From Rhynchopus euleeides (taxonomy: Eukaryota; Euglenozoa; Diplonemea; Diplonemida; Diplonemidae): DNA of 64,000 bases. Positions 19,918-30,623 of this stretch are shown here, in pieces. The position numbers and the translations under genes are program-made. The notes under the pieces are model-generated. The model searched no databases. It had not been told where the DNA came from and was given only the letters and a program-made list of their open reading frames with translations. The stretch covers positions 1,938,727 through 2,002,726 of the forward strand of contig OY723248.1 of NCBI GenBank assembly GCA_963210315.1. Direction: 5' to 3'. Within the stretch, counting starts at the first letter, position 1. Each line of letters begins with the position of its first letter.

Positions 19918-22671
19918 CTACGTCACAGCGGATGCCCCACTCGGGTTAGAGTGTGGGGCCAACTCAGTGCCACTCCGAGGAGGGCGTGAGGCATAGCCAG
20001 CGTGGTGCGTGCCGCAACAGTGTGTGAGTGATTTCGCACTGCTGTGGCAGTCCCCGCACCGGCCCATGCGATGCGTCTTGCAAAATTCCATGGTGACTTG
20101 CAAGCCGTCGTTCTTCCCGTGGTGGTCCCGGCAGCAGTCCTCTTCCGAGAGGCGCCGGCGCCGGCAGTCCACGCAGCGGGGTTTCCAGTGCAGAGCGCAG
20201 GTAAGCATCTTCGCGTTCCGTCTGGCTCCAGGGGGGGCAGTCCGGGGAGCAGCGCCCCGTCGTTCCCATGACCGTCCTGTCCGGGCGTTGGCTTGCCGGC
20301 TGCTGGCAGTCCATTGCTGGGCCGCTTGCTGCCACCCCTCTGGGTAGTGGGGCTGCGGTGCGAAGGTTGCGGCCCACGCCATGCCGCGGGAGTGGAAGGC
20401 TGTGTCCCGCTGGTTCAAGCCCGGGCCTGCCGTGTGCGCTTGGAGGCTGCGCATCACCGACTCGGTGGCTGGGCTGAGCTGGGCTCTCCTGGACAGGCCC
20501 CCTGCCACGGTTCCCCCGATCGCGGTGAGGACAGTGGAGCTCGCAGTGTGGCCACAGTGCCATGGTTGCTTGGAAGTCTTGCGCACCACCTCGCAGAGCT
20601 GCCTCAACGAGTGAGCCTTGCCCAGGATGCTCTTCTGGAAGGCTGCGAAGTCCTGCCGCAGCTGCTCCTGCGAGGTCTCCCCCTGCCTCTCAGCCTCGTC
20701 CATGGCGGCGTTGCTCAGGGCGTCCGCATCGACGTTGAGTTCCCTTTTCACGTGCTCATACGTAAGGGTGATCCGGGGCCCGAGGTCGGCAGCCAGCCGT
20801 GCCGTGCTGAGGAAGAGGGGGCGGAGGGATTTATCGCGGCAAACCGCTTCCCCTTTTAGGTGTCGCAGCACCACCTGCGAGTCACCCCGCACCGTAACGT
20901 TCCCCTCAGGGGGCGGGTCGCCCCTTCTGAGCAGCCGTAGGCCCGCCCGAACCCCTTCGTACTCAGCGATGTTGTTGCTGCGTACGTTCAGCAGAGGGAG
21001 GATCTCTTCCGACACCTTGAGGCCGTCTCGGTAGAGCACCGCACCTGCACCCGCCAGGGCGAAGGGGGTGCCGTTGTCCCTTGCTCCGCCGTCGAAGTAG
21101 AGGGTGAGCCCCGGGGATGCGCCCTCGGGGATGCGTGGGCGGGCCTCCCGCGGCCCCCTCTCAGGGGGGTCAGGTGTGTGGGGGCGGATGCGGCGCGTTT
21201 CGACTTCTGGGAGGGTGAGGCCGGTCGACAGCTCGAAGTCGACAGCCAACTCCATGAGGGTCACGGTGTGCTCCCCTCCCTGCGGCCCCCATTTCAGGCC
21301 CCGCAGCCAGTCGCAGAGGGCCACCCACAGCTCCGGGGGGCACTTGCCCCACGTCTGTTTGACAGTGGACGGCGCCCGCACAGGGATGCAGGCCTGTTCG
21401 GGGTTGGGTGTGCACCACCCCCATGGATAGTGAAGGGTGCGGTGGTGGCGCGCGGAGCGGTCGAGCAGTCCATCTTTCTCCTGCCGCGCCGAGAGGATTG
21501 CAATGAAGTAGCGGTGCAGCTGCGCCACTATATCCACCCTGCGTGCGAAGGATAGTGGCAGGGGCTGCCTGTCCTCCGGGATGCCGTGTCTAAAGGCGGG
21601 CGCCACCCCGCATAACGCCAAGCAAGGTGGCCAGGTTGACCGGTCCACAGCCGTAATGGGGTGGTTTTGTCGGATTGGGTCCCACGCGGAGCACTCCCAC
21701 CATAGGTGCATCACCGTCTCGGGGGTGCCTGCGTTGCAGTATCGGCAGATCCCGCCCTGCCCCGTGCGCCCTCGGACAGGCACCGCCCCTGCAATGACGG
21801 AACGAAGGAGGCCCCGTTGGTATCCCGTGACCGCGGCGCCCTCTCCCTCCAGGACGCAGCGTGTGGCTTGCCCGTCGATGCCGTGCTGAGCGCCCGCAAA
21901 GTCGTCACGACGACCAGCCAGCGCCTTGGCCACCTGTGTACGTAGGGCCTGGCGGAGGTCATGAGCGAAGATCCCCCATCCGCTCGTTGTTGCTGCGGTG
22001 GGGTCGAAGACTATGCTCCGTCCCGCTTCATCAGTGTAAGATAGGGTGGTCGCCGTGCTCCAGCTCCATCCTATCCACCGAAGGGCCGCTCGGAAAAGCG
22101 CGAAGGGGCCTGTCCCTGTAAGCCTCACTCTGCTATCCCAAGCCGTCTCAGACAGAACCCTGCAGCGGCCCCACTTCTTGACCTGCATGGCCCAGGTGGT
22201 GATCTGCCGGTAGCGGGGGGCGACGGCGGGGTCCACCCGATGTGCATGGTGGAGGACATCCAGCACAGCCTCCCGCGCCCTGCGGGGGGGTCCGGACCAC
22301 AGCGCGGCGACGAAGAGCCCCCTCCATCGCCTGATGTCGGCGTCCTCCCAGCGGGTGACCAGGGCGTCGTAGTAGAGCCTGGACCCCGCTGTCATCGCTG
22401 CTGCCTGCCCCTTCCACTGCACCGGTAGGGGCAGTGCCGAGGTCCTGCGCAGGTTCTGCTCTGCGCCCTCTTTTCGGCGGGCGACGCGCCCCGATTTGGG
22501 CACCTCGGGTCCCTCGAGCGGGCGCGCATGCAGCATGGCCCCGAGGCAGTCGAAGCTATCGCGCTGTCGAAGGGGGGTAGCCGTGCCGTCCCGTGTCCGG
22601 TAGACTATCGGGGTCAACGGCTCGGGGGACGTCGAGAAGACATGTGACTTGACCTCTGCGCATATTACCAT
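19918..22671 (-). CDS. 5'-truncated LINE pol: RT C-terminal region, zinc knuckle, RNase H, Cys/His-rich tail
   Basis: An uninterrupted 917-codon frame, all of it the C-terminal half of a non-LTR retrotransposon polyprotein. Residues 1-300 resemble the region after the RT palm (a SFDCLGAML segment, then a Trp-rich helix region). A CxxC...H...C knuckle (CRYCNAG...HLWWEC) is near 308-326. RNase H type I follows (about 524-660): D527 in YFDGGARDNG, E in NNIAEYEG, D about 595 in VRGDSQVV, D about 649 in NVDADALSN. Residues 818-885 form a Cys/His-rich domain shared with the 53644-57336 protein. The RT catalytic core is absent: the frame begins where the LTR-like element starts, so the copy was truncated at its 5' end, as is usual for LINEs. 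Not functional alone; no damage in the retained part suggests a recent insertion. Confidence 0.85.
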   Translation of the reverse strand: MVICAEVKSHVFSTSPEPLTPIVYRTRDGTATPLRQRDSFDCLGAMLHARPLEGPEVPKSGRVARRKEGAEQNLRRTSALPLPVQWKGQAAAMTAGSRLYYDALVTRWEDADIRRWRGLFVAALWSGPPRRAREAVLDVLHHAHRVDPAVAPRYRQITTWAMQVKKWGRCRVLSETAWDSRVRLTGTGPFALFRAALRWIGWSWSTATTLSYTDEAGRSIVFDPTAATTSGWGIFAHDLRQALRTQVAKALAGRRDDFAGAQHGIDGQATRCVLEGEGAAVTGYQRGLLRSVIAGAVPVRGRTGQGGICRYCNAGTPETVMHLWWECSAWDPIRQNHPITAVDRSTWPPCLALCGVAPAFRHGIPEDRQPLPLSFARRVDIVAQLHRYFIAILSARQEKDGLLDRSARHHRTLHYPWGWCTPNPEQACIPVRAPSTVKQTWGKCPPELWVALCDWLRGLKWGPQGGEHTVTLMELAVDFELSTGLTLPEVETRRIRPHTPDPPERGPREARPRIPEGASPGLTLYFDGGARDNGTPFALAGAGAVLYRDGLKVSEEILPLLNVRSNNIAEYEGVRAGLRLLRRGDPPPEGNVTVRGDSQVVLRHLKGEAVCRDKSLRPLFLSTARLAADLGPRITLTYEHVKRELNVDADALSNAAMDEAERQGETSQEQLRQDFAAFQKSILGKAHSLRQLCEVVRKTSKQPWHCGHTASSTVLTAIGGTVAGGLSRRAQLSPATESVMRSLQAHTAGPGLNQRDTAFHSRGMAWAATFAPQPHYPEGWQQAAQQWTASSRQANARTGRSWERRGAAPRTAPPGARRNAKMLTCALHWKPRCVDCRRRRLSEEDCCRDHHGKNDGLQVTMEFCKTHRMGRCGDCHSSAKSLTHCCGTHHAGYASRPPRSGTELAPHSNPSGASAVT

Positions 22672-22713
22672 CCCGGTATCGTGGGAGAAATCTGCAGAGT
22701 CTGTGTGTGTGTG

Positions 22714-23072
22714 TGTGTGTGGTTATGAAGTTTTAAGGCGGTGTCGCCCTGCACGGGCAGTAGCACCTCCCCTTCAGTATCGCACTCCCGAAGGATTCCC
22801 CAACACGACGTGACACCGGTTTCGACGCGTACTCTTCGTACCCCTCCCCCCGGCCGCGTCTCTTCAGCGAAGAACCGGGGATAATCGGACCAGGGCTAGC
22901 TAAACCCTGGTGGTGTCACGGGTGGGGTTGGAGAGGGAGAAAAGGAAGAAATGAAGTTGCGAAAAAGTCAAACACTGACACGTGAAATCAATAAAAAGGG
23001 TGGTATATATCGCCCCCTTGCTGCGACGAAGACACTAAATAGTCAGGCCGCTTCAAGAGTCTTGAGGGCTTG
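22714..23072 (+). repeat. LTR-like direct repeat, left, copy 1
   Basis: About 99 percent identical to 23513-23872; differences include GGTTATGAAG versus GGTTATAAAG and one A in an A-run. It carries a TATATAT motif and AATAAA. Confidence 0.8.
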
Positions 23073-23512
23073 AAGGAAGAAACAGGTTGCTGATGAGTCT
23101 CAGGAGCAGGCACCTTTTGTCCGCCCACATGACCTTCGCCCGAAGGCGAACCTCGTCCAGCTTGGCTCGATCGCCACAGAGAAGGGGATCATTCTCCGCT
23201 GTGGTGAACATCTTAAAAACCGAGGGTGCAGAGGTGGGGCAGCCCACTGGTGCGACAGCAGGCCGCCCCCGGATAGCTATAACTAGTGCATAGGAAGCAT
23301 ACGACGGCACACGCAACAGATGCCGAAGGCACAACGGCGGGTCACTTTTAACCACCAGAGGAGTGGCACTCCCGAGGGGTGGGGAAGGGGGGGCAGTCAC
23401 AACACTTTCGAAGGAAGTAAAGGGGCAAATGGGATGTTTTGTGCAAGGTAGAAAGGAAGTCACAACATGAGGCAGGGGGGATTGCTCATCAGGCCTGGGG
23501 GAATAGAGGGTT

Positions 23513-23869
23513 TGTGTGTGGTTATAAAGTTTTAAGGCGGTGTCGCCCTGCACGGGCAGTAGCACCTCCCCTTCAGTATCGCACTCCCGAAGGATTCCCC
23601 AACACGACGTGACACCGGTTTCGACGCGTACTCTTCGTACCCCTCCCCCCGGCCGCGTCTCTTCAGCGAAGAACCGGGGATAATCGGACCAGGGCTAGCT
23701 AAACCCTGGTGGTGTCACGGGTGGGGTTGGAGAGGGAGAAAAAGGAAGAAATGAAGTTGCGAAAAAGTCAAACACTGACACGTGAAATCAATAAAAAGGG
23801 TGGTATATATCGCCCCCTTGCTGCGACGAAGACACTAAATAGTCAGGCCGCTTCAAGAGTCTTGAGGGC

Positions 23870-23872
<3 letters not shown>
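23513..23872 (+). repeat. LTR-like direct repeat, right, copy 1
   Basis: Right partner of 22714-23072, followed directly by an uninterrupted (TG)n run to about 23898. Confidence 0.8.
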
Positions 23873-23901
<29 letters not shown>

Positions 23902-25233
23902 TGTCCTGTGGAGCGGAGATCGCATCAAGAGCGCAGGTGCTCGGTGCGTTCTGTACACCTGCTGCAACAGGATCAATTTCACTGGGCACTGCAGGGCGGA
24001 TCGAGTCACCCCCGTGCTGCCTGTTCCGATATGCAGATCTGAGCAGCAGAGCCTGGCGTCCTTGTCTCCTGTGGGCGAGAACGGTCTGCACTACCAAAAC
24101 GTGGCGCTGTCCACAAAGCTCGCTATAGAGGTCTCATTCGTGTTGGCTATCAGTGCATCCTGCACTAAACAAAACGAGGAACGTGTGGGTGTGCGTCATG
24201 TGGCTTGCACAAAGCCGGCTGCTTGTCGTCCGCCGGGAAAGAATGGACGGCATGCCAGTTTGGTTTCTTGCGAGTTGCTGCGCCATCTTGTTACACGCGG
24301 ACAGCGCTGCGACTCTGAGATCCGATCTCTGGGAGGAGGCAAGCACACATTCGCATCTGTCGAGGGAAGGGCTTTTACATCCCCCTTAGCCCTCCTCTCC
24401 GCCCAGGCGAGGGGCGCAGGTGATCAAAGCAGTTCATCGGAGCGGAAAGTGTGTGCCACACGGCTAGTTTATATAAGTGTGGAATGCACCGCTCAACCTC
24501 TGATGAGAACGCAGCGTTGCACTTGCGCGACAGAGGGGTGTGTGTGCATCAATCCCCAAGGGGGGGCTCTTGAGGCTCCCGAGGTCTGGGTCTGGGTTTT
24601 TGCGTTTTGACAGCTTCACCTCTCCCCCTCCCTCGCTAGCCAAAAGTATTTACGCGCCTTGGAAACATACAAGAAACCACAGGAAGGAAATGCTTATGAA
24701 AAAGGTAAAAAGAAGAAGAAAAAAAAAAGAACGAGTATTTTACGGTGCGACACAAAATTCGGTAAAAAAAACCCAGCAACAAGCAGCAACAGCTGCTTTT
24801 TACAAAAAAAAATTTTAAAAAAACAGCAGCAAAAAAAATAGCCTATTGCGGGCTGCGAGCCTGATTATTACATACCAGGGCAAAACCACACAAAAAACCC
24901 AAAAAATACAAAAAGTGCACACCAAAATTGCGTGGGATGGAGTGATTCCGAGGCGCCTGCGCTGAGTGCTGAAAATGATCTCTTGCCCTCCCCCTCCTCC
25001 CCTCTTGACCCCCAGCTTGTTGCCTTCACCCGCGCACACACACACACGCACGAATCTTTTCATATTAGTGCAGACACCCACCGAGCACTCGCTCTTGATG
25101 TGATCTCCACTACTGCACACTGGTCACACAGAACACTGCACCATAGAGATGGGCGGGGGTTGAATGATCCGCACAGGGTCTCTCCCCACCCAAAACGTGG
25201 TCACCACACACCCCAGAACACACCGGGGCTCAC
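23873..25233. other. GT microsatellite and intergenic region upstream of the F-box-like gene
   Basis: A (TG)n run to about 23898, then sequence with no identifiable domain. There is an A-rich tract at 24700-24840 and a TATATAAG at about 24471. A 246-codon plus frame starting in the GT run codes for an unremarkable, Cys-rich peptide and is not annotated. Confidence 0.5.
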
Positions 25234-26929
25234 ATGGTCGTCCCTCTCAACTGGGTAAGCTCCGCGAACCCTCTGCCTGACGCGGGTGTGTCCACCAACA
25301 CCACACGGATTCTTCTGTTGTGTGACCTCACCAACCCCCCCCCCCCCCCCCACCTCCCCCTGACAGGACCCTTGCCCCGTGACACCCCCTCCCCCGAAGC
25401 AGCCCGGGCATATTCCCTCTGTAGTGCAAACCCCCCACCACACCCCACACCCCTCCCCACTACACACCGTATTAAATATGCCGCGAGAACGGCAACGCTC
25501 GACGATGTATATGATGGCAATGCTGTCGCCTGTTGACGAGGTCAAGTCAACCTTCTCGTTGCAGCTGGAAGAGGACAGCGACCCTGAGGCGGAGGCGTTG
25601 AGAAGGTCGCTGCAGTCTGCGGGTAGTGGGCAGGGCGTTGAGCCGCTGCGGCGACTGCTTAGCAGGGAGGGCGCACGCCCTGCACGGAGGGAGCGCAGCC
25701 TCGTCAGCGCAGAGCAGAGCTCGCGCAAAGGCAGCTCCTCTGAATACAGCTCAGCCCTGGGGGATGAGGAGGGCGGGGCGGCGTGGAGCAACAGCAGCGA
25801 GAGCGCGAGCCTCACGCCCAGCAGCATCCCCAACACCCCCGTCCCGCTCCCGGCACCCCCCGCGTCCGACGGGCCGCCGCTGCTGCACAGCCCACGGCAT
25901 CCCGCTGGAGGTCCCGCTGCGGAGTCTGCGCAGCCTACACAGCACCTGCCCCACAACCCCCCGCCTGTCCCGCCTCCTCCACTCCCTGCTGCTGCTGCTG
26001 CTGCTGCTGCCGCCACTCCCCTCCCCACGTCGCAGCCGCGGCCACGTAGCCTCTGGCTCGCCAACCCGCAGGTCGCACGATCCGTCGCAGGGTTCCTCCC
26101 CCTCGGCAGCTTCGCGGCCTGCCTCGGGCTCTGCCACACGGCGCGCGCCGTGTGGAATGCGCAGGCCGTGTGGCACAGCCAATACCTCAACCGCGGCGGG
26201 TGCGACGCGCCGGATATCCGTGACTACCGCGGGAGGTGCAAGCTGCTGCTCCCCAGCAGGCCTGCGCCGCCACGCCCCCAGCCCCAGGGGTGTGGAGGCG
26301 GTGTCGGTGTTGGTGTTGGGGCAGGCGGGCTGCCTCCACAGCAGCAAGCTGCGCAGCAGGCGGCAGAGGCTGCGACGGATGAGCTGCTCGCAGGCCTGGA
26401 TGCGATCGACAGCAATGTGCGTGGGCTGGAGGAGTGGGCTAAGGCACACAAGCACTCCTCGGTGCGGCGGCGCGTGAAGGGGGTGCAGGGGGTGCAGGCC
26501 GGGGGTGGTGTTGACCACGGCGCGCGAGACGAGCTCTACAGGAAGGAGTTGAAGCGGAGCTGCGAGGCGACCCCCCTGCAGCGGCTGTGCCAGCATGAGA
26601 GCCTGGAGGTGTCCAGCACCCTGGACCCTGCCTGCCACGATGTGCGGTGCACCCGGTGCCAGGTGGCGGCGATGCTGAAGATCCGGCGGGGAGCCGCTGT
26701 GGTGGCAGGGGTCAGCCTGGGGATGCTCAACGCGCGGAAGGGCAGCGGGGCGGGTGGGTTCTGCGGCACCGCCACGCTCCCCGCCAGGCCAGCGCTGGGC
26801 GGGGGAGGGGGTGGTGGGGAGCGGTGTGGCCTGTTGAGCAAACCCCTCACGGCCAGCTCCCTGGATTCCGCCCCTGTGTCGCATCCCTTGCCGCCTCTCG
26901 CACAGCGCAACATGTATTCCACCCGGTGA
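25234..26929 (+). CDS. F-box-like protein with disordered Pro/Ala/Ser-rich N-terminus, probably two exons
   Basis: Proposed exons 25234-25254 and 25367-26929. The first ATG is followed after seven codons by GTAAGC; after a pure C tract an acceptor TGACAG precedes GAC, and the join keeps frame with the large open frame. A simpler model starts at the ATG at 25478. The centre holds an F-box-like segment (LWLANPQVARSVAGFLPL then GSFAACLGLCHTARAVWNA), whose usual role is to link a substrate receptor to SCF ubiquitin ligase through SKP1. Before it lie proline runs and a stretch of nine alanines; after it come a glycine/valine repeat, a Gln/Ala-rich helix and a CxxC pair. No WD or LRR repeats are present, so its substrate is unknown. 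The stop overlaps a donor-like GTGAGT (26926), so a further exon is possible. Coding composition differs from the surrounding repeats, which supports a host gene. Confidence 0.65.
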
Positions 26930-27269
26930 GTGGGAGTGTGCAAAGGGTGAGAGAGGGCTATATTCCGAGAGCGTGCTCCTTGCGTTGACTGGGGGCAGCA
27001 CGCCAGTGGCATGGTGTCAATCACCACTTGAGAGAGAGAAAGAGGGAAAGCAAATCCTGTTCTGTCAGTGGTGGTTGTTGCGTGAGCTCTCAGTCTCCGT
27101 GCAGCTCCAGTGTGCAGGGGGCTGCGACTTGCCAGAAATGGTAAGATACTGCAGTCCATTGAATACGACACCCCTTCCAAACCACCACCGGCTGCGCGAA
27201 GTGTTACCCCCCCCCCGCCCCCCCGTTCACGGTGGGATCTTGTAAATTTTACATGTATAACTACAAGTA

Positions 27270-27598
27270 CCGTATACGTAAATATTTTGGAACGTAAATA
27301 TTATGGAACGTAAATATTATGGAACGCTGGTGGGTTGGCGTTCCAGATTTTTTTCGTTCCATAATATTTACAGCGCTTTCTGCGACTCGGGGACTTGGAC
27401 CAGGTGATCGGACGGCGTACAGAGTTCCTGACGGGACCTACTCGTGCACTTTTCGCGCGATTCCTGACGCAAGCCGTCCTCACCACCGAGTCCCCAACTG
27501 GCCCTGTAAATATTATGGAACGTAAATATTATGGAACGGACCGGCCAAAAATGGGCCCGTTCCATAATATTTACGTTCCATAATATTTACGTATACGG
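27270..27598. mobile_element. Small TA-flanked TIR element (family A, copy 1)
   Basis: 329 bp with termini CCGTATACGTAAATATT on both sides and TA at 27268-27269 and 27599-27600. The interior repeats GTAAATATTATGGAACG or its complement six or more times around a 150-bp unique core. No coding capacity: a MITE. Confidence 0.85.
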
Positions 27599-27654
27599 TA
27601 TATACATGTATTATACATGTATAATACTTGCATGTCAACTATTATACATGTATA

Positions 27655-29229
27655 CCGTAAACAGAATAAATCTGGACCGTAAAAAAGGTCCAATCCACCT
27701 CCAGACCCCCCCCGAGGTCCAGAATTTGTCCGGTCCAGACCAGTTTGGGGGACTTGGCGATACATGGCGATTTCTCAGGATGGGGGGGGGGGTAGGGGTG
27801 GTCTTAAGCTGTTAACCTGGCCAATTTTTCACCATCGGCGTCTGGGGGCCAAAAACGTCACCAAACCTGAAACTATGACCCCTGGGACCCCAGAAACACA
27901 ATTCCGCCCGGTTTTGGGCACTTTTGAGCACTTCTGAACAGTTTAGTCGTGTTCCGGAAAAATGTACCACAAAGCTGTACCTCAGCCCCCCCTGGGTAGA
28001 AGGCAGAATCGCAAACCATCATGTCTCGCAGTGATCCAGTGAGCGGTGTTGCCAACCGTGCTGCCCGACGATACGTGGGGTCAAAAGTGCAACATGACAA
28101 CACCTTGTTTGCGGTGTGACATGCGAGACAGTAGAAAAGTATCACCGGAAACAAGGGGTCATAGGTACTAGAGGAGGAGCATGTTTCCAGCCCCTTCAGA
28201 CCTTCGGACGCATCGGTTGCATCTACTCGAGCGGGAGAATCGCTGATCGGACTGGCATAGTGCATCAACCGTAGGCATATCGAGCAACAGAGGAGCGCTG
28301 TGCCACTTGCGAAATCACTTGTGTCAGAAGCTGTGTGCCCATGTTCTTGGGCCAGTGACAGTGATAGTGGCAGTGAGCCATCCGATGACCATGAAGAAGG
28401 GGGCATGGACTGGTATCAGACATCAGCAGTGCACCGAAGACGGCCCCCTTAGGGTTGTATGAAAGGCTGAAGACTACAATGTCGAAGTTCAAGCCGTACA
28501 ACAAGGACGAGGGGCGCAACTCGGCTGTCCAGGCAGCTACGCACAAACGGGCAGAGTCCCCCACACTTCTTCCATAGCCCAGATCCAAAGCACACTCGGT
28601 GCCTTTGATTTCCAGGCACAGTTCGATCCGTGTGTTGTGTTCACACAGATCCCATGGTTGGCATATCCAGTGGTTGCGGCAATCCCGCCTGCGCACCTGG
28701 GTATACTCCGTTGTTCAACGTACCGCGTAGTCTGACGGCTGCACGGCTCCCTCCCCCCGCAGCAGCGTCTTTTGTGTTCAGTGCATCGAGTGGGAAGCCA
28801 CCACAATGCCCTCCCCACCCCCCCGTTTTGTTTCCCACTAATACACGTTGAGGCCTTCGCTCTGGGGTGGCCAGGCGGCAGCCTGCCCTCTGGCGATTAT
28901 GTCAATGTGGCACCACCTGCACCAACCTGTGGCCGTATAGTTGTACCATCTTCGGCCAAAGAAAATTGTCATGAGAGCACGGCCTTCTGTGTCTCTTGCC
29001 GCTGAAGGTGTGTTGTATTGAGGATGCAGTGCACCTGTCCGGGAGCTGTGTGGGAGCGTGTGAATGAGGGAGGTATCAATGAAAAAATGACAAGTGCCAG
29101 TTCTAACGGCAAACCACTCTGGACCGGAAAAAAGGTCCAATCGGTTTGGACCCCCGGGGTCCAGAATTTTTACGGTCCAGCATTATTACGTCCAGGACTT
29201 CTTACGGTCCAGATTTATTCTGTTTACGG
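27655..29229. mobile_element. TA-flanked TIR element (family B)
   Basis: 1,575 bp with termini CCGTAAACAGAATAAATCTG and its complement, and TA on both sides (27653-27654, 29230-29231). Subterminal motifs GGTCCAGA and GGACCGTAAAA recur inverted. The 1.2-kb interior has a few short frames (minus 27873-28406; minus 28265-28696) without recognisable domains. Confidence 0.8.
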
Positions 29230-29254
29230 TAACTACAAGTATATACATGTATTA

Positions 29255-30158
29255 CCGTATACGTAAATATTATGGAACGTAAATATTATGGAACGGGCCC
29301 ATTTTTGGCCGGTCCGTTCCATAATATTTACGTTCCATAATATTTACAGGGCCAGTTGGGGACTCGGTGGTGAGGACGGCTTGCGTCAGGAATCGCGCGA
29401 AAAGTGCACGAGTAGGTCCCGTCAGGGACTCTGTATGCCGTCCGATCACCTGGTCCAAGTCCCCGAGTCGCAGAAAGCCCTGTAAATATTATGGAACGAA
29501 AAAAATCTGGAACGCCAACCCACCAGCGTTCCAAAATATTTATAGGGGGGTCACAGCTATTGTTTACCTGGCTTCATGTAAATAGTAGATGTGCATGTAA
29601 ATAATAGCTGTGAATAATATTCACTGTAAACAATACGTGTAAATGATTTTACACGCACGTACTGTTTACATAGTTCAGCATTTTTTTTCGAAACCTGTGC
29701 GGAATCGCGATTTTCCACTTCCATTGTCCTTTTCGGACTCCGTGCGGATCGTAGTGGGGTCATTTTGGTGGTATCGGTGCCAAGATTCATCCATGAAATG
29801 TTGGTCTGATTCAGTGACTGGGAGGCAGCTAGCCCACCACACCACCCACCCAGGCGGGACCCCCTCACCGGGCTTTCCAAACCCGGTTCTTTTGAACGTT
29901 TGGAACCTGCGCGGATCCTGGTGGGGTCACTTTGGTGACAGAGGCACCAAGTCTCACTCCTCAGAGCACCTTGGAAATATTTTTGAACCCCCCGAAAAAT
30001 AAAATAATTGCACGTAAATAATAATCGGATGTAAACAATACATGTAAATAATTTTATGTAAACAATACCTGTAGGTAAACAATAGTCGTGAGGGGGGTTT
30101 ACGTTCCATAATATTTACGTTCCATAATATTTACGTTCCAAAATATTTACGTATACGG
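29255..30158. mobile_element. TA-flanked TIR element (family A, copy 2) interrupted by element G
   Basis: Same CCGTATACG ends and GTTCCATAATATTTAC arms as 27270-27598, in inverted order of the core, flanked by TA (29253-29254, 30159-30160). After removal of 29543-30098 it is about the size of copy 1. Confidence 0.8.
29543..30098. mobile_element. Element G nested inside family A copy 2
   Basis: Inverted ends TAGGGGGGTCACAGCTATTG and its approximate complement (CAATAGTCGTGAGGGGGGT), flanked by TTA on both sides (29540-29542, 30099-30101). The interior carries two copies of the dispersed GTGCGGATCGTAGTGGGGTC motif (about 29740 and 29920), also found near 44170, 47410, 47600 and 53195. Confidence 0.65.
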
Positions 30159-30623
30159 TATACATGTATAATACTTGCATGTCAACTATTATACATGTAT
30201 AATACATGTATATGCCTGAAATATACATGTAAAATACATGTATATCAAGTAAAAATACATGTATAATACTTGCATGTCAACTATTATACATGAATTTTTA
30301 CTTGATATACATGTATTTTACATGTATATTTCAGGCATTTACATGTATTTTACATGTATAATACTTGTCATGCAAGTATTATACATGTAAAATACTTGCA
30401 TGACAAGTAAAATACATGTATAATACTTGCATGACAAGTAAAATACTTGCATGCAAGTAAAATACATGTATTTTACTTGCATGCAAGTATTTTACATGTA
30501 TAATACTTGCATGACAAGTATTATACATGTAAAATACATGTAAATGCCTGAAATATACATGTAAAATACATGTATATCAAGTAAAAATACATGTATAATA
30601 GTTGACATGCAAGTATCATACAT

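Larger units (their letters stand above)
22714..23872 (+). mobile_element. TRIM-like LTR element in a GT microsatellite, copy 1
   Basis: Direct repeats of about 359 bp (22714-23072 and 23513-23872) enclose only 440 bp. The repeats contain AATAAAAAG and a TATATAT box (about 23005), and a purine-rich tract, GGGGGAATAGAGGG, lies directly before the right repeat; together these fit an LTR pair oriented plus. No pol domain fits in the interior. A minus-strand frame of about 160 codons (23053-23565) is kept in the second copy (63238-63714) but resembles nothing I know. The repeats lack a clear TG...CA border because both ends merge into (GT)n, so LTR limits are approximate. Confidence 0.7.

Noticed and set aside
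23870..24610. 246-codon plus-strand frame beginning in the GT microsatellite
   Set aside because: Its start is the (TG)n run read as Cys-Val, the remainder has no domain, and other frames are equally open in part.
25751..27001. 416-codon minus-strand frame
   Set aside because: Antisense to the F-box-like gene and driven by GC-rich codon composition.
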